This document shows positions 35,276 to 46,913 of a DNA stretch of 54,814 bases, in pieces; position 1 is the first letter of the stretch; every line of letters starts with the position of its first letter. Made by a program: the position numbers and the translations under genes. This stretch comes from Shewanella sp. NIFS-20-20 (GTDB lineage Bacteria; Pseudomonadota; Gammaproteobacteria; Enterobacterales; Shewanellaceae). Location of the stretch: contig NZ_JAHUTT010000021.1 of NCBI RefSeq assembly GCF_019209865.1, forward strand, positions 1 through 54,814, given 5' to 3'. The notes beneath the pieces were generated by a model that had not been told where the DNA came from, did no database searches, and saw only the letters and a list, made by a program, of their open reading frames with translations.

Positions 35276-37008
35276 GTAGACAGGCAAAACGTAAGCAAAA
35301 ACCTCAACTTATCCAATGGCGTCTGCGCGTTGTCGTCGGCGCTGTCTTGTTGCTTTTCTTCTGTCTGATGGCGAGAGCCGCCTATATTCAAGTGATTGAA
35401 CCAGACATGTTGCGCCAACAAAGCGATATGCGCAGCTTGCGCACCACCAGTCGTGAAGTGCAGCGCGGCTTGATCACCGATCGTAATGGCGAAATGTTGG
35501 CGGTGAGCGTGCCGGTGCGTGCTGTGATTGCCGATCCGAAAGAAGTGATTGAAAAAAATGGCTTTGCTGACATGAGACGTTGGCAAGCACTGGCGGATAT
35601 TCTGCATCAACCAGTGGATCAATTGGTTGCGCGGGTGAAAGAAAACCCTAATCGCCGCTTCATTTATCTCGCCCGGCAGGTGACACCTGCGGTGGGTGAT
35701 TATATTAAGAATCTTAAAATCAAAGGGATCGGCCAACGTGCCGAGTCACGTCGTTATTATCCTGCGGGTGAAATTACTGCCCAAGTCATCGGTATTACCA
35801 ATATTGACGATGTTGGTATTGAAGGGTTAGAGCGTAACTATAACGATTGGTTAACCGGTACGCCGTCGAAAGAAAAGGTGCGTAAATCTCGCGATGGTCA
35901 TGTGGTGGAGCGCCTCGATACCGTCCAAGAAGGTGAGCGCCCGAATGATTTAGTCTTGAGTATTGATCAGCGTATTCAGCAATTGGCCTACCGCGAGCTT
36001 AAGCGCGCCACTGAAATGAACCAAGCGACAGCCGGCTCGGCGGTGGTGATCGATGTTCACACCGGTGAAGTGCTCGCCATGGTGAATACGCCGTCCTATA
36101 ACCCTAATTCACGCGAGAGTTTGCAGCCGTTTCGGATGCGCAATAAGGCCCTGACCGATACCTTTGAACCGGGGTCGACCATCAAACCCTTTGTGATGGC
36201 TGCGGCGCTTGAGGCTGGGGTCGTCAACGATTCTGATCTCGTCAATACCTCACCTGGATGGATGCGCATCGGGGGGCGTCAAGTGCGTGATTCTCGCAAT
36301 TATGGCGAAATGTCACTGGCGAAAATTTTGGTGAAGTCCAGTAACGTGGGCATCAGTAAATTAGCCTTGGCGATGCCGGTTGAGCAATTGCTCGGTACCT
36401 ATTACTCGATGGGCTTAGGTAATTACTCCGGCATTAATTTGACCGGTGAAAATGCCGGCTTGATCCGCGAGCAGCACCGCTGGTCTGATTTTGAGCGGGC
36501 CACCTTATCATTTGGTTATGGCCTGACGGCCACCCCCCTACAATTGGCCCGCATGTATGCCACGTTAGGCGCCGGCGGGGTATTGCGGCCGGTGTCTATT
36601 TTAAAGTTAAAAAAAGTGCCCGAAGGCGAACAAGTGCTCGACCCTCAAGTGGCGCGTGACGTCATGAACATGTTGGTTGGGGTGACAGAGTCAGGAGGCA
36701 CGGCGACCCAAGCGCATATTGAAGGTTATCCCGTCGCCGGGAAAACTGGCACCAGTCGTAAGGCGGTAGCTGGCGGTTATGGTGATGATTATGTTGCCTT
36801 ATTTGCCGGAGTCGCGCCGGTGCATAACCCAAGACTAGCCATTGCGGTGGTCATCGATGAGCCTAAGGGTGATCGCTATTATGGTGGCGATGTGGCTGCC
36901 CCGGTCTTTGCCAGCGTGATGGCTGGCTCCTTACAAATGTTGAATGTAGAACCCATTAGCCAACAACAAAAATTACAGTTGGTTGCCGCGGGAGGAAAAG
37001 CAGAATGA
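35272..37008 (+). CDS. ftsI: Penicillin-binding protein 3, septal transpeptidase
   Basis: 578 aa. A short cytoplasmic tail and one membrane segment (about 19-40) lead to the PBP dimer domain and the transpeptidase domain. The latter has the catalytic S302 (EPGSTIKPF), the SSN motif (VKSSNVGIS) and KTGT (VAGKTGTSR). It cross-links septal peptidoglycan together with FtsW, also in this cluster. It overlaps ftsL and murE by four bases each. Confidence 0.97.
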   Translation: MSRQAKRKQKPQLIQWRLRVVVGAVLLLFFCLMARAAYIQVIEPDMLRQQSDMRSLRTTSREVQRGLITDRNGEMLAVSVPVRAVIADPKEVIEKNGFADMRRWQALADILHQPVDQLVARVKENPNRRFIYLARQVTPAVGDYIKNLKIKGIGQRAESRRYYPAGEITAQVIGITNIDDVGIEGLERNYNDWLTGTPSKEKVRKSRDGHVVERLDTVQEGERPNDLVLSIDQRIQQLAYRELKRATEMNQATAGSAVVIDVHTGEVLAMVNTPSYNPNSRESLQPFRMRNKALTDTFEPGSTIKPFVMAAALEAGVVNDSDLVNTSPGWMRIGGRQVRDSRNYGEMSLAKILVKSSNVGISKLALAMPVEQLLGTYYSMGLGNYSGINLTGENAGLIREQHRWSDFERATLSFGYGLTATPLQLARMYATLGAGGVLRPVSILKLKKVPEGEQVLDPQVARDVMNMLVGVTESGGTATQAHIEGYPVAGKTGTSRKAVAGGYGDDYVALFAGVAPVHNPRLAIAVVIDEPKGDRYYGGDVAAPVFASVMAGSLQMLNVEPISQQQKLQLVAAGGKAE

Positions 37009-38468
37009 TGAGCTTAACTGAACTGCTGTCTCCCTGGATGGAATACCATGGGGACGAAAGCATTAATCAATTGCAGCTTGATAGCCGCAAAATTTGCCCT
37101 GGCGACGTGTTTATTGCCGTCCCAGGTCACGTGTCTGATGGTCGCAACTATATTGACACTGCCATTGCCAACGGGGCAACGGCGATATTGGTGCACTGTG
37201 ATGACCAGAGTCAACATGGTCAGCGCCAAGGGCACTGTGTCTATTTCTTTGAGTTAGCTAAGTGCCTGTCACAAGTGGCGGCTCGGCGCTATTCGCTGGC
37301 CTCAAGCACCATGAATTTAGTGGGTGTCACTGGCACCAATGGTAAAACCTCGGTGACTCAGTTTATCGCGCAGTTGAGCCAAACGCTCGGTCGACGCGCT
37401 GCTGTCATGGGAACCTTGGGCAATGGCGAGTGGGGCCAGCTGATTGAGAGTGGCAATACCACCGCTGATGCCGTGACCATGATGCGCCAACTCCATGAGT
37501 TTAGTCACTCTGGGATGGATATTTGTGCAATGGAAGTCTCTAGCCATGGTTTGGTTCAAGGCCGTGTGGCCGCGGTGCCTTTTGATATCGCGGTGTTCAC
37601 CAACCTTAGTCGAGATCATCTTGATTATCATGGTGATATGGCATCTTATGCGGCGGCTAAATTACGCCTATTCAGTTTTCCGACCCTCAAGCATAGCGTA
37701 CTCAATCTCGATGATGTGTGTTCTGAAAACTGGCAAGAGCAGGAACTCGCTCGCCATATTTCAGGGTATAGCCTCAAGGGGCACGCCAAGGCTGATTATC
37801 AAGTGATCAGTGCTCAATATCATGAAGCGGGCGTCGATGCTGAGATCCAATGGCCTGGTGGGCGCGGGCAATTACGCTCCCCATTGTTGGGCGAGTTTAA
37901 CTTGGCCAATGTGCTGGCGGCCCTCGCGTGCCTGCATTTAGCGGCTTACGATATGCATGATTTGCTAGCGGCGGTGGCGCAATTACAACCGGTGGCCGGT
38001 CGCATGGAGCGTTTTACTGCCGCCACGGGACAATGTGTGGTCGTCGATTACGCGCACACCCCAGATGCCCTTGAGCAAGCGCTAAAAGCGTTGCGGGTTC
38101 ATTGCCGCGGCCAATTATGGTGTGTGTTTGGTTGCGGTGGCGATCGCGATAGCGGTAAACGGCCGCTCATGGGCCAGGTGGCCGAACGGTTTGCCGACAA
38201 GGTCATGGTGACGTCAGACAATGCCAGAAGCGAAGATCCCCAAGCGATTATTGCCGATGTGCTGAGCGGATTGCGCGAGCCGCAGCGAGTTATGGTCGAG
38301 CCTGAAAGGGTGGCGGCTATCCAACAAGTATTTGCCTTAGCTGGGAGTCAGGATGTGATTTTACTGGCGGGTAAAGGCCATGAAACCTACCAAGAAATCA
38401 TGGGCGTTAAACATCATTATGATGAGCGCGAGTTAGCGGCGCAGTTAGTCTCTGGAGTAAAACAATGA
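37005..38468 (+). CDS. murE: UDP-MurNAc-tripeptide synthetase
   Basis: 487 aa Mur ligase that adds the third residue, expected to be meso-diaminopimelate, to UDP-MurNAc-L-Ala-D-Glu. It has the ATP loop [21 protein letters not shown] and the C-terminal GKGHETYQ. The substrate motif, DNPR in E. coli, reads DNAR here (405-408). The arginine that contacts meso-DAP is kept, so the same substrate is expected. Two tandem ATGs are possible starts; murF overlaps by four bases. Confidence 0.96.
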   Translation: MMSLTELLSPWMEYHGDESINQLQLDSRKICPGDVFIAVPGHVSDGRNYIDTAIANGATAILVHCDDQSQHGQRQGHCVYFFELAKCLSQVAARRYSLASSTMNLVGVTGTNGKTSVTQFIAQLSQTLGRRAAVMGTLGNGEWGQLIESGNTTADAVTMMRQLHEFSHSGMDICAMEVSSHGLVQGRVAAVPFDIAVFTNLSRDHLDYHGDMASYAAAKLRLFSFPTLKHSVLNLDDVCSENWQEQELARHISGYSLKGHAKADYQVISAQYHEAGVDAEIQWPGGRGQLRSPLLGEFNLANVLAALACLHLAAYDMHDLLAAVAQLQPVAGRMERFTAATGQCVVVDYAHTPDALEQALKALRVHCRGQLWCVFGCGGDRDSGKRPLMGQVAERFADKVMVTSDNARSEDPQAIIADVLSGLREPQRVMVEPERVAAIQQVFALAGSQDVILLAGKGHETYQEIMGVKHHYDERELAAQLVSGVKQ

Positions 38469-39832
38469 TCCCTTTATCTATCAGTACCTTGGCCAAGGTG
38501 TTATCCGGTCAGTTGCAGGGTGAAGATAGTGTTATCTATTCGGTGTCTACCGATAGCCGTGATTGCGGCGATCGTGGTTTATTTATTGCGTTAACCGGAG
38601 ATAAATTTGATGGCCATATGTTTGCCGCCTCGGCGCTGGCCAATGGAGCCATTGCGTTAGTGGTGGAGCGGGTCTTGCCCTTGGATGTGGCACAAATTGT
38701 GGTCGCTGATTGTCATCAAGCCTTAGGGCAGCTTGGGGCTTATGTTCGCCAACAAGTGCAACCCTTGTGCTTAGCGTTGACAGGCTCGAATGGTAAAACC
38801 AGCGTGAAAGAAATGCTCGCGACCATTGCCAAGCAAAGCCACAACGTCCTGTATACGGCCGGTAATTTTAATAATGATATTGGCGTGCCTTTGACCTTGT
38901 TGCGACTCGAGCCTCAGCACCAAGTGGGAGTGTTTGAACTGGGCGCAAATCACCTTGGCGAAATCGACTATACCTCTGGCTTAGTACAGCCCAAAGTGGC
39001 CATGGTTAACAATGTCGCGAGCGCGCATTTAGAGGGCTTTGGCTCATTAGCGGGCGTGGCGACGGCAAAATCAGAAATCTTTAATCACTTGGCCGCCGAT
39101 GGTGTCGCGGTCATTAATCGAGATGATGATTTTTATGAGGTCATGCAGCAGGCGGCTAAAGACTATCGACAATTAACCTTTGCTATCGATAACGATGCCG
39201 ATGTGCGCGCACTGGATGTAGTTGCCGACAGCCATGGCTGTTATGGCTTTACCTTGGTGGTTCAAGCGCAGCGTTACCCAATCAAGCTCGCCTTGGCGGG
39301 ACGCCATCAGGTGTTAAATGCCTTAGCCGCTACCGCGATGTCGTTAGGGGCTGGCTTTGAAATGGCCGATATTCTGGCGGGCTTGGCCCAGTTGCAGCCA
39401 GTGAAAGGGCGCATGCTGCCGCTGACCCTCGGACGCTTTAAGGTGATTGATGATAGTTACAATGCCAATCCAAACTCTGTGGCCGCCGCGATCGACTACT
39501 TAGCGGAAATTCAAACTGAGCGGTGTTTAGTGCTGGGCGATTTGGGCGAATTAGGCGACAATGCCCCCCTTTTGCATGCACAGCTGGGTAGTCTTGCTAG
39601 GCAAAAAGGGATAAAGGCATTGTTCTGTACCGGCCAATTGAGTGCGCATACGAGTGCTAAATTTGGTGCAAAACATCACGCAGACATTGACCAGTTAATT
39701 TTGAGCTTAATTAGTTATCTCAATCAGTTACCCAGCAATGCAACCGTATTAGTTAAAGGGTCGCGCAGCGCCAGAATGGAACGCGTTGTCGCCGCCTTAG
39801 CAGCCGCTTTTGAGCGGGGGGAGTTAGTGTAA
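38465..39832 (+). CDS. murF: UDP-MurNAc-tripeptide-D-Ala-D-Ala ligase
   Basis: 455 aa; adds D-Ala-D-Ala to complete the stem pentapeptide. The ATP loop is [14 protein letters not shown], followed by [23 protein letters not shown] and the central [11 protein letters not shown]. The last codon is directly followed by mraY with no gap. It needs D-Ala-D-Ala from a ligase encoded elsewhere, since ddlB is missing from this cluster. Confidence 0.97.
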   Translation: MIPLSISTLAKVLSGQLQGEDSVIYSVSTDSRDCGDRGLFIALTGDKFDGHMFAASALANGAIALVVERVLPLDVAQIVVADCHQALGQLGAYVRQQVQPLCLALTGSNGKTSVKEMLATIAKQSHNVLYTAGNFNNDIGVPLTLLRLEPQHQVGVFELGANHLGEIDYTSGLVQPKVAMVNNVASAHLEGFGSLAGVATAKSEIFNHLAADGVAVINRDDDFYEVMQQAAKDYRQLTFAIDNDADVRALDVVADSHGCYGFTLVVQAQRYPIKLALAGRHQVLNALAATAMSLGAGFEMADILAGLAQLQPVKGRMLPLTLGRFKVIDDSYNANPNSVAAAIDYLAEIQTERCLVLGDLGELGDNAPLLHAQLGSLARQKGIKALFCTGQLSAHTSAKFGAKHHADIDQLILSLISYLNQLPSNATVLVKGSRSARMERVVAALAAAFERGELV

Positions 39833-40915
39833 ATGCTGGTTTATCTAGCGGAGTATTTAACCCAATTTTATACCGGGTTTAACGTATTTTCCTATTTGAC
39901 CTTTAGAGCCATCTTGGGTTTGCTCACTGCCTTAGTGTTTAGTTTATGGTGGGGGCCTAAGATGATTGAACGTTTGCAGTTGCTGCAAATTGGTCAAGTC
40001 GTGCGTAATGATGGGCCAGAATCTCATTTTAGCAAACGTGGCACCCCAACGATGGGCGGATTATTGATCCTTGCGGGCATTTTTATCAGTGTCTTGCTGT
40101 GGGGCGATCTCGATAGCCGCTATGTGTGGGTCATGCTGTTTGTTTTGGCGGCCTTCGGCTTAATTGGCTTTGTTGACGATTACCGTAAAGTGGTGCGCAA
40201 AGACACCAAGGGCTTGATTGCGCGTTGGAAGTATATCTTACAGTCGCTCGCCGCGTTGGCGATTGCCGTGTATTTGTACTTCTCATCCATGCATCCTGGC
40301 GAAACTCAGTTAGTGGTGCCTTTCTTCAAGGATGTGATGCCGCAGTTGGGACTGATGTTTATTGTGCTGGCCTATTTCACGATTGTGGGCTCAAGCAACG
40401 CGGTTAATTTGACCGATGGCTTGGATGGCTTAGCGATTGTGCCTACCGTCATGGTTGCTGCTGCGTTTGCATTGATTGCTTACCTGTCAGGTCACGCACA
40501 GTTTTCAAGTTATTTGCATATCCCGTATTTGCCTGGCGCCGGTGAGTTGGTGATTGTTTGTACCGCGATTGTGGGTGCCGGCTTAGGCTTCTTATGGTTT
40601 AACACCTATCCAGCCCAAGTGTTTATGGGCGATGTGGGCTCGCTATCGTTAGGCGCGGCATTAGGGGCGATGGCCGTGCTAGTGCGTCAAGAGATATTGC
40701 TGGTGATCATGGGTGGGGTATTCGTGATGGAGACCTTGTCGGTGATCCTGCAAGTGGGCAGTTATAAACTGCGCGGTCAGCGTATTTTCCGGATGGCACC
40801 AATTCACCACCACTATGAATTAAAAGGTTGGCCAGAACCTCGAGTGATCGTGCGCTTTTGGATTATTTCTTTATTTTTGGTTTTGCTGGGTCTAGCGACC
40901 CTGAAGTTGAGGTAA
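39833..40915 (+). CDS. mraY: Phospho-MurNAc-pentapeptide translocase
   Basis: 360 aa, ten predicted membrane segments. It moves phospho-MurNAc-pentapeptide to undecaprenyl phosphate, giving lipid I. Catalytic segments are visible: [44 protein letters not shown] and the histidine-rich [13 protein letters not shown]. Starts on the base after the murF stop. Confidence 0.98.
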   Translation: MLVYLAEYLTQFYTGFNVFSYLTFRAILGLLTALVFSLWWGPKMIERLQLLQIGQVVRNDGPESHFSKRGTPTMGGLLILAGIFISVLLWGDLDSRYVWVMLFVLAAFGLIGFVDDYRKVVRKDTKGLIARWKYILQSLAALAIAVYLYFSSMHPGETQLVVPFFKDVMPQLGLMFIVLAYFTIVGSSNAVNLTDGLDGLAIVPTVMVAAAFALIAYLSGHAQFSSYLHIPYLPGAGELVIVCTAIVGAGLGFLWFNTYPAQVFMGDVGSLSLGAALGAMAVLVRQEILLVIMGGVFVMETLSVILQVGSYKLRGQRIFRMAPIHHHYELKGWPEPRVIVRFWIISLFLVLLGLATLKLR

Positions 40916-40921
40916 GCCAAG

Positions 40922-42286
40922 ATGCCCTCGTTGATGAGAACTGAATCAAGTAAAGCCAGCCCAGCGCCCGCCAGCCATGTGGTGCTTGGGTTAGGTGCCA
41001 CAGGATTATCAGTGGTGCGCTACCTTCATCGTATGGGCATTACGCCGATTGTGATGGATAGCCGCAGCTCACCACCGGGGCATGAAGAGTTAGCCCGAGA
41101 CTTTGCGGATGTGGCGTTAATCACCAATGGCTTTGATTGTCGTTACTTGGTGCAAGCACAACAGATTATTATCAGTCCCGGCATTGCGTTATCCACACCT
41201 GAAGTGCGGGTCGCTCTGGATATGGGCATTGAGGTCATTGGCGATGTGGAACTGTTTGCCCGCGCGGTCACGGCCACCCAGCCTCAAGCGAAGATAATCG
41301 CCATTACTGGTTCCAACGGTAAAACCACAGTGACGACATTAGTCGGCGACATGGTTAAAGCGGCCGGGGTTAAGGTGGCCGTCGGTGGTAATATCGGAGT
41401 CCCCGCGCTGGATTTGCTGGCCACAGAGTCAGACGTGTATGTGCTCGAGCTTTCCAGCTTTCAGTTAGAAACGACCTCAAGCCTTAAGTGTGCGGTGGCA
41501 ACCTGTTTAAATATCAGCGAAGACCATATGGATCGGTATCCCGATCTCCAGTCTTATCGCCAAGCCAAGTTGTCGATATACGCTCAGGCTCGGGTGTGCC
41601 TGATTAACCGCGAAGATAAGATGACTCATTCATCAGAACCCGGTCATTACCTCAGCTTTGGGCTCAATGAGCCTGATGGCGATGACTGGGGCATTCGTGA
41701 AGGCGAGTTAGTCCATGGTCAGTCTCGATTAATGGCTTGTGACGATGTGGGGCTGATGGGGCGTCATAACTTGGCCAATGTCTTGGCGGCTATGGCGTTA
41801 TGTGATGCGGTTGATATTAAGCGTTCAGCGATGGTCAGTGTGGCGCAGCAATTTACAGGATTGCCCCACCGTTGCCAGTCTGTGGCTTCAGTTAATGGCG
41901 TCACATTCATTGATGATTCCAAGGCCACGAATGTGGGCGCTACATTGGCGGCTCTCGATGGTTTTGCTGATTTTGCTGGGCAAATCATCTTGATTGCTGG
42001 CGGCGATGCCAAAGGCGCTGATATCGCGCCATTGCAACCGGCCTTGCAGCGAGTGGCTCAGTTGATCACGCTTGGGCGTGATGGCCCTAAAATTGCGGCA
42101 TTGAAACCCGGAGCCATTGCCGTAACCACCATGAGCGAGGCGGTGAATACCGCGTTTAGCCTCTGCCAGACTGGCGATATGGTATTGCTGTCACCGGCTT
42201 GTGCCAGCTTAGATATGTATCCCAATTATATGGCCAGAGGTCGTGATTTTGCCGCTGCGGCGGAGGCGTTGCATGGCAGCGAATGA
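40922..42286 (+). CDS. murD: UDP-MurNAc-L-alanine-D-glutamate ligase
   Basis: 454 aa; adds D-Glu to UDP-MurNAc-L-Ala. N-terminal Rossmann region HVVLGLGATGLSVVRYL, ATP loop AITGSNGKTTVTTLV, GNIGVPALDLL, the segment LELSSFQLETTSSL and the C-terminal LSPACASLDMYPNYMARG. The first 17 residues are extra compared with typical MurD. Its end overlaps the start of ftsW by 14 bases. Confidence 0.96.
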   Translation: MPSLMRTESSKASPAPASHVVLGLGATGLSVVRYLHRMGITPIVMDSRSSPPGHEELARDFADVALITNGFDCRYLVQAQQIIISPGIALSTPEVRVALDMGIEVIGDVELFARAVTATQPQAKIIAITGSNGKTTVTTLVGDMVKAAGVKVAVGGNIGVPALDLLATESDVYVLELSSFQLETTSSLKCAVATCLNISEDHMDRYPDLQSYRQAKLSIYAQARVCLINREDKMTHSSEPGHYLSFGLNEPDGDDWGIREGELVHGQSRLMACDDVGLMGRHNLANVLAAMALCDAVDIKRSAMVSVAQQFTGLPHRCQSVASVNGVTFIDDSKATNVGATLAALDGFADFAGQIILIAGGDAKGADIAPLQPALQRVAQLITLGRDGPKIAALKPGAIAVTTMSEAVNTAFSLCQTGDMVLLSPACASLDMYPNYMARGRDFAAAAEALHGSE

Positions 42287-43484
42287 TCGGCAAATACATA
42301 GGTTTGGTCAGCGGTGGTCGTGGCCGATAGCATTCGGTTCGAGTCGGCCTCGAACTGAGCCTATGTACGATAGAAGTTTGCTGTGCGCGGTGCTGTGCTT
42401 AATTGGTTTTGGCTTTGTGATGGTGATGTCGGCGTCGATGGCAGAAGCCGAGACTTTGACGGGAAATCCACTGCACTTTGTGTGGCGCCATTTGTTTTAT
42501 TTGCTGGGTTGCGGCGTGATTGCGGCTGTGGTGTTGCAATTAGAGATGCATCGTTGGCAGCAGTTAAGCCCGATTATCTTGATGGTGGTGCTGTTCATGT
42601 TAGTCGCGGTGTTGTTTGTTGGCACCTCGGTCAATGGCGCGACACGTTGGCTATCATTGGGGCCGATTCGTATTCAAGTCGCCGAGTTAGCCAAGTTTGC
42701 CTTTGTGGTTTATATGGCGGGCTATTTAGTCCGGCGCCACGAGGAAATTAGAGAGCATGCCAAAGGGTTTTATAAACCCATTGCGGTGTTCTTATTGTTT
42801 GCATTTTTGCTGTTGATGCAACCGGACTTAGGCACGGTCGTGGTGTTATTTGTGAGTACCGTTGGCTTGCTATTTCTTGCTGGTGCTCGAATGTTTGATT
42901 TTTTTGTACTGATCTTCGGCGGCATTATCAGCTTTATCGTGCTGGTGATGACAGCCGAATATCGCATGTTACGGGTCATGTCGTTTCGCGATCCTTGGAA
43001 GGATCCCTTTGGCAGCGGTTATCAGCTGACGCAATCATTGATGGCCTATGGTCGCGGTGATTGGTTTGGCCAAGGGCTTGGCAACAGTATTCAAAAATTG
43101 GAGTACTTACCCGAGGCGCATACCGACTTCATTTTTGCTGTCATCGGTGAAGAACTCGGGTTTGTTGGCATAGTCATTGTGTTGATTGTGTTGATGTTTG
43201 TGGCGCTGCGCGCCATTCGTTTGGGCAGTCTGTGTTTGCAGATGGATAAGGCGTTTGAGAGCTTTTTGGCCTATGGCATTGGCATTTGGTTTTGTTTTCA
43301 AACCGTGGTCAATATTGGCGCCAGCATTGGTATGTTGCCGACTAAAGGGCTGACCTTGCCATTTATCAGTTATGGCGGCAGTAGTTTATGGGTGATGACC
43401 GCAGCCGTGACAGTGTTATTACGAATCGATTATGAACGGCGTTTGCAGTTGGCACAGCCACAGTCTCAAGGAGTCACGCCATGA
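42273..43484 (+). CDS. ftsW: Septal glycosyltransferase FtsW (SEDS family)
   Basis: 403 aa from the ATG at 42273 with GGAGG six bases upstream, inside murD; a start ten codons earlier lacks this. Ten membrane segments. SEDS hallmarks: GATRWLSLGPIRIQVAELAK, the catalytic-loop region around WFGQGLGNSIQKLEYLPEAHTDFIFAVIGEE, and GLTLPFISYGGSS. It polymerises lipid II with FtsI at the septum. A hydrophilic N terminus of about 35 residues precedes the first membrane segment. Confidence 0.95.
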   Translation: MAANDRQIHRFGQRWSWPIAFGSSRPRTEPMYDRSLLCAVLCLIGFGFVMVMSASMAEAETLTGNPLHFVWRHLFYLLGCGVIAAVVLQLEMHRWQQLSPIILMVVLFMLVAVLFVGTSVNGATRWLSLGPIRIQVAELAKFAFVVYMAGYLVRRHEEIREHAKGFYKPIAVFLLFAFLLLMQPDLGTVVVLFVSTVGLLFLAGARMFDFFVLIFGGIISFIVLVMTAEYRMLRVMSFRDPWKDPFGSGYQLTQSLMAYGRGDWFGQGLGNSIQKLEYLPEAHTDFIFAVIGEELGFVGIVIVLIVLMFVALRAIRLGSLCLQMDKAFESFLAYGIGIWFCFQTVVNIGASIGMLPTKGLTLPFISYGGSSLWVMTAAVTVLLRIDYERRLQLAQPQSQGVTP

Positions 43485-44575
43485 ATCAAAAAAGAATATT
43501 AGTGATGGCCGGGGGGACCGGTGGTCATGTGTTTCCCGCGCTTGCGGTTGCGAAGGCGCTGGCTCAACAAGGTTGGCAAGTGCGTTGGTTAGGAACCGCC
43601 GACCGGATGGAAGCGCGATTAGTGCCTAAATATGGGTTTGATATCAACTTTATCGATATCAAAGGTGTGCGCGGCAATGGTTTGCTTAGAAAATTGGCGG
43701 CCCCGGCGAAAATATTGCGGTCTATATGGCAGGCTCGCCAAGTGATTAACGAGTTTAAACCCGATGTGGTACTCGGCATGGGAGGCTTTGCTAGTGGTCC
43801 TGGTGGGGTCGCGGCTAAATTAGCCGGCATTCCCTTGGTGTTGCATGAGCAAAATGCCATTGCGGGTATGACGAATAAATTGTTAGCGCGGATCGCCACT
43901 CGTGTCTTGTGCGCCTTTGAGCATACCTTTGCTGGTTTGCGTGATGATGCGGTGACCGTTGGCAATCCGGTGCGCAGTGAATTGATCGCGCTGGGTCAAC
44001 AAGCGCATGACAATCAAGGTGACAACCTCAATGTGTTGGTGGTCGGCGGCAGTTTAGGCGCCAAGATATTGAACGACATTATGCCGCAAGTGGTGGCAAA
44101 TCTGGCTCCGCAACACGCCTTAACCGTGTGGCATCAAGTGGGCAAAGATAACCACACACAAGTGTTAGCTGCTTACCAAGGCTTACGCCAGCAAGGTGCA
44201 GTTAAAGTGGCTGAATTTATTGATGATATGGAAGCGGCTTATCGCTGGGCCGATGTGGTGATCTGCCGCAGTGGCGCCTTAACCGTGTCAGAATTGGCGG
44301 CGGTAGGGCTACCGAGTATTTTGGTGCCGTTTCCTCATGCCGTGGATGATCATCAAACCCTAAACGCTAAGGTGTTGGTATCGGCGGGCGCAGCGTTATT
44401 ATTGCCGCAACCGATATTAACGGTAGATAAATTAGCCTCGAAATTGGCGCTATTGGCTGAGGATAAAGCCGAGCTCAATCAGATGGGGCAAAATGCAAGG
44501 CAAGCCGCAGTACTGGACTCCACTGAACGTGTGGCCCAAGTCTGTATTGAACTTGCCGGGACAAGAGAGTTATGA
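43481..44575 (+). CDS. murG: Lipid I GlcNAc-transferase
   Basis: 364 aa GT-B enzyme that adds GlcNAc to lipid I, giving lipid II, at the inner membrane face. N-terminal [14 protein letters not shown], then [36 protein letters not shown], the donor-binding [15 protein letters not shown] and [14 protein letters not shown]. It overlaps ftsW and murC by four bases on each side. Confidence 0.98.
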   Translation: MNQKRILVMAGGTGGHVFPALAVAKALAQQGWQVRWLGTADRMEARLVPKYGFDINFIDIKGVRGNGLLRKLAAPAKILRSIWQARQVINEFKPDVVLGMGGFASGPGGVAAKLAGIPLVLHEQNAIAGMTNKLLARIATRVLCAFEHTFAGLRDDAVTVGNPVRSELIALGQQAHDNQGDNLNVLVVGGSLGAKILNDIMPQVVANLAPQHALTVWHQVGKDNHTQVLAAYQGLRQQGAVKVAEFIDDMEAAYRWADVVICRSGALTVSELAAVGLPSILVPFPHAVDDHQTLNAKVLVSAGAALLLPQPILTVDKLASKLALLAEDKAELNQMGQNARQAAVLDSTERVAQVCIELAGTREL

Positions 44576-46017
44576 GAACGACAGAGAAGTACCAACAGTT
44601 ACGTAAGATGATCCCTGAGATGCGTCGAGTCAATCGCATCCACTTTGTCGGAATTGGTGGTGCGGGCATGGGTGGCATTGCCGAAGTTCTGGTCAACGAA
44701 GGCTATTATATTAGTGGCTCAGATATCGCCGAAAACGCCGTGACCGAGCGGTTAGCTTCGTTAGGTGCCAGCATTCTCATTGGCCACAGTGGTGAGCATG
44801 TGGCAGATGCCGACGTGGTGGTAGTGTCGACCGCGATTGCCGCGACAAACCCAGAACTGGTGGCTGCTCGTGAATGGCGTATTCCCGTGGTTCGCCGTGC
44901 TGAAATGTTGGCTGAATTAATGCGCTATCGCCATGGGGTGGCTGTCGCAGGGACGCATGGTAAAACCACGACCACTAGTTTGATTGCCAGTGTCTATGGT
45001 GAAGCCGATCGCGATCCAACATTTGTGATTGGTGGCTTGCTCAACAGTGCAGGCACCAATGCTCGTTTGGGCAGCAGCCGTTATTTGATTGCCGAGGCTG
45101 ATGAGAGTGATGCCAGCTTCTTGCATCTCCAGCCCATGGTGTCAGTAGTGACCAATATTGAAGCCGATCATATGGATACCTATGGTGGTGACTTCAATGT
45201 TCTAAAAAATACCTTTATAGATTTTCTGCATAACTTGCCATTTTATGGGGTTGCAGTGGTCTGTATTGACGATCCTGTGGTGCGCGAACTGATACCACGC
45301 ATTAGCCGCAAGGTGATTACCTACGGCTTCAGTGATGATGCCGATGTGAGGGCCATCAATTTTGAGCAACAAGGCAGTCAATGTCGCTTTACTCTGTGTC
45401 GTCATGGCATGGACGATGTCGATATGGTCGTCAATTTGCCTGGCCAGCACAATGTGTTAAATGCATTAGCCGCCATTGCCGTAGCGAGTGAAGATGACAT
45501 TGATGATCAAGCGATCCTCGCTGCATTAGCCAAGTTTGAAGGCATTGGCCGTCGTTTTCAGCAGTTGGGTGAGTTTAATACCCCTAATGGTGAAGTGTTA
45601 TTGGTGGATGATTACGGTCATCACCCCAGCGAAGTGGCCGCGACCATTAAAGCCGCTCGTGCGGGCTGGCCTGATCGCCGCTTAGTGATGGCATATCAAC
45701 CGCACCGATATTCGCGTACTCGCGATTTATTTGAAGATTTTGTAGAAGTGCTATCGCAAGTGGATTGTTTGTTGCTTCTTGATGTATACGCTGCCGGTGA
45801 AGAGGCCATTGTGGGAGCCGACGGTCGCGCATTATGCCGTGCGATCCGTTTGCGTGGCCAAGTTGACCCTGTATTTGTATCGAGTCCTGAGCAGTTAGCA
45901 AGCATAGTGCGAGAGCAAGTGACCGCCGGCGATTTACTCTTGACTCAAGGGGCTGGCAATATCGGGGCGTTATCAAAACAATTAGCCACCACTGGTTTAG
46001 GTTTCTCTGAAGCTTAA
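44572..46017 (+). CDS. murC: UDP-MurNAc-L-alanine ligase
   Basis: 481 aa; adds the first residue, L-Ala, to UDP-MurNAc. N-terminal [20 protein letters not shown] loop [36 protein letters not shown] and the C-terminal [14 protein letters not shown]. In E. coli ddlB would follow; here 95 bases with a promoter lead to ftsQ instead. Confidence 0.98.
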   Translation: MRTTEKYQQLRKMIPEMRRVNRIHFVGIGGAGMGGIAEVLVNEGYYISGSDIAENAVTERLASLGASILIGHSGEHVADADVVVVSTAIAATNPELVAAREWRIPVVRRAEMLAELMRYRHGVAVAGTHGKTTTTSLIASVYGEADRDPTFVIGGLLNSAGTNARLGSSRYLIAEADESDASFLHLQPMVSVVTNIEADHMDTYGGDFNVLKNTFIDFLHNLPFYGVAVVCIDDPVVRELIPRISRKVITYGFSDDADVRAINFEQQGSQCRFTLCRHGMDDVDMVVNLPGQHNVLNALAAIAVASEDDIDDQAILAALAKFEGIGRRFQQLGEFNTPNGEVLLVDDYGHHPSEVAATIKAARAGWPDRRLVMAYQPHRYSRTRDLFEDFVEVLSQVDCLLLLDVYAAGEEAIVGADGRALCRAIRLRGQVDPVFVSSPEQLASIVREQVTAGDLLLTQGAGNIGALSKQLATTGLGFSEA

Positions 46018-46072
46018 ATATAGGTAAAGTTGTTTGATAATTAGGCAATTGCTGTGTCTAGAGCATGAATTT

Positions 46073-46100
46073 TTGACCCTAGACAATAGCTCTATATAAT
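46073..46100 (+). promoter_or_regulatory. Internal ftsQAZ promoter
   Basis: TTGACC (46073-46078), 16-base spacer and a perfect TATAAT (46095-46100) in the murC-ftsQ gap. The expected start, near 46107, bears on which ftsQ initiation codon is used. Confidence 0.75.
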
Positions 46101-46145
46101 GATCGGTTTCCCTTGATTCGAGACCGACACTGGGCGGATGGCATA

Positions 46146-46910
46146 GTGGGCTGGAAGGACAAGCTACAACAACTGCGAAATGGCATAGTACGGCTCGATT
46201 GGTACTTATTAAGTGGCCTAATGTTTCTGTGCTTAGTCTTGATGTCGTTAGCGGGAGCGGCGATGCATTTGCATCGGTTACTGAATGATGCCGAAGCCTT
46301 GCCGATTGAATCCGTAATTGTGGAGGGTGAGCGTAGTTTCACTTCCGATCAAGATATACGTTCGGCATTGCAAGAGACGATGCAGCGCAGTTTTTTTAGT
46401 GCCGATATCGATCAGGTTCAGGGCGCGCTACAACATTTGCCTTGGGTGTATGAGGCATCGGTTCGGCGAGAGTGGCCAGCCAAACTCAAGGTACATTTGC
46501 AGGAGCAGCAACCTGCCGCGCATTGGAATGGTGATGATTGGTTGAATGTGCACGGTCAGGTGTTTATTGCGCCGGCCAAACCAGAAATTGGGCCATTGCC
46601 GCAATTAGCGGGGCCTGAAAATATGGCTGCTGAAGTGTTGAATAGCTATCAACAATTACAACGCTTGTTAGCTAACAATGGCTTTGGCCTCAGCCAATTG
46701 ACGGTAAGCCCCCGTCATGCTTGGGAAGCACAGTTAACTAACGGCATTATTTTAGCCTTGGGCCGTGAAGATAAAATGACAAGGATCCAGCGATTTATCG
46801 ATGTGTATCCGAGGTTGACCCAAGTAAATAAAGCTATTGAACGCATTGATTTACGTTATGACACAGGTCTAGCCGTAGGTTGGAAAGAGACACAAACAGA
46901 GAGCCGTTAA
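46146..46910 (+). CDS. ftsQ: Cell division protein FtsQ
   Basis: 254 aa from a GTG at 46146; a TTG at 46113 would add 11 residues but lies only about six bases after the predicted transcription start. A short cytoplasmic tail, one membrane segment (about 22-43, LLSGLMFLCLVLMSLAGAAM), a POTRA domain (about 53-122, beginning PIESVIVEGERSFTSDQDI) and the FtsQ beta domain follow. FtsQ recruits FtsL and FtsB to the septum. ftsA starts three bases after its stop. The start codon remains uncertain. Confidence 0.9.
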   Translation: MGWKDKLQQLRNGIVRLDWYLLSGLMFLCLVLMSLAGAAMHLHRLLNDAEALPIESVIVEGERSFTSDQDIRSALQETMQRSFFSADIDQVQGALQHLPWVYEASVRREWPAKLKVHLQEQQPAAHWNGDDWLNVHGQVFIAPAKPEIGPLPQLAGPENMAAEVLNSYQQLQRLLANNGFGLSQLTVSPRHAWEAQLTNGIILALGREDKMTRIQRFIDVYPRLTQVNKAIERIDLRYDTGLAVGWKETQTESR

Positions 46911-46913
46911 CGA

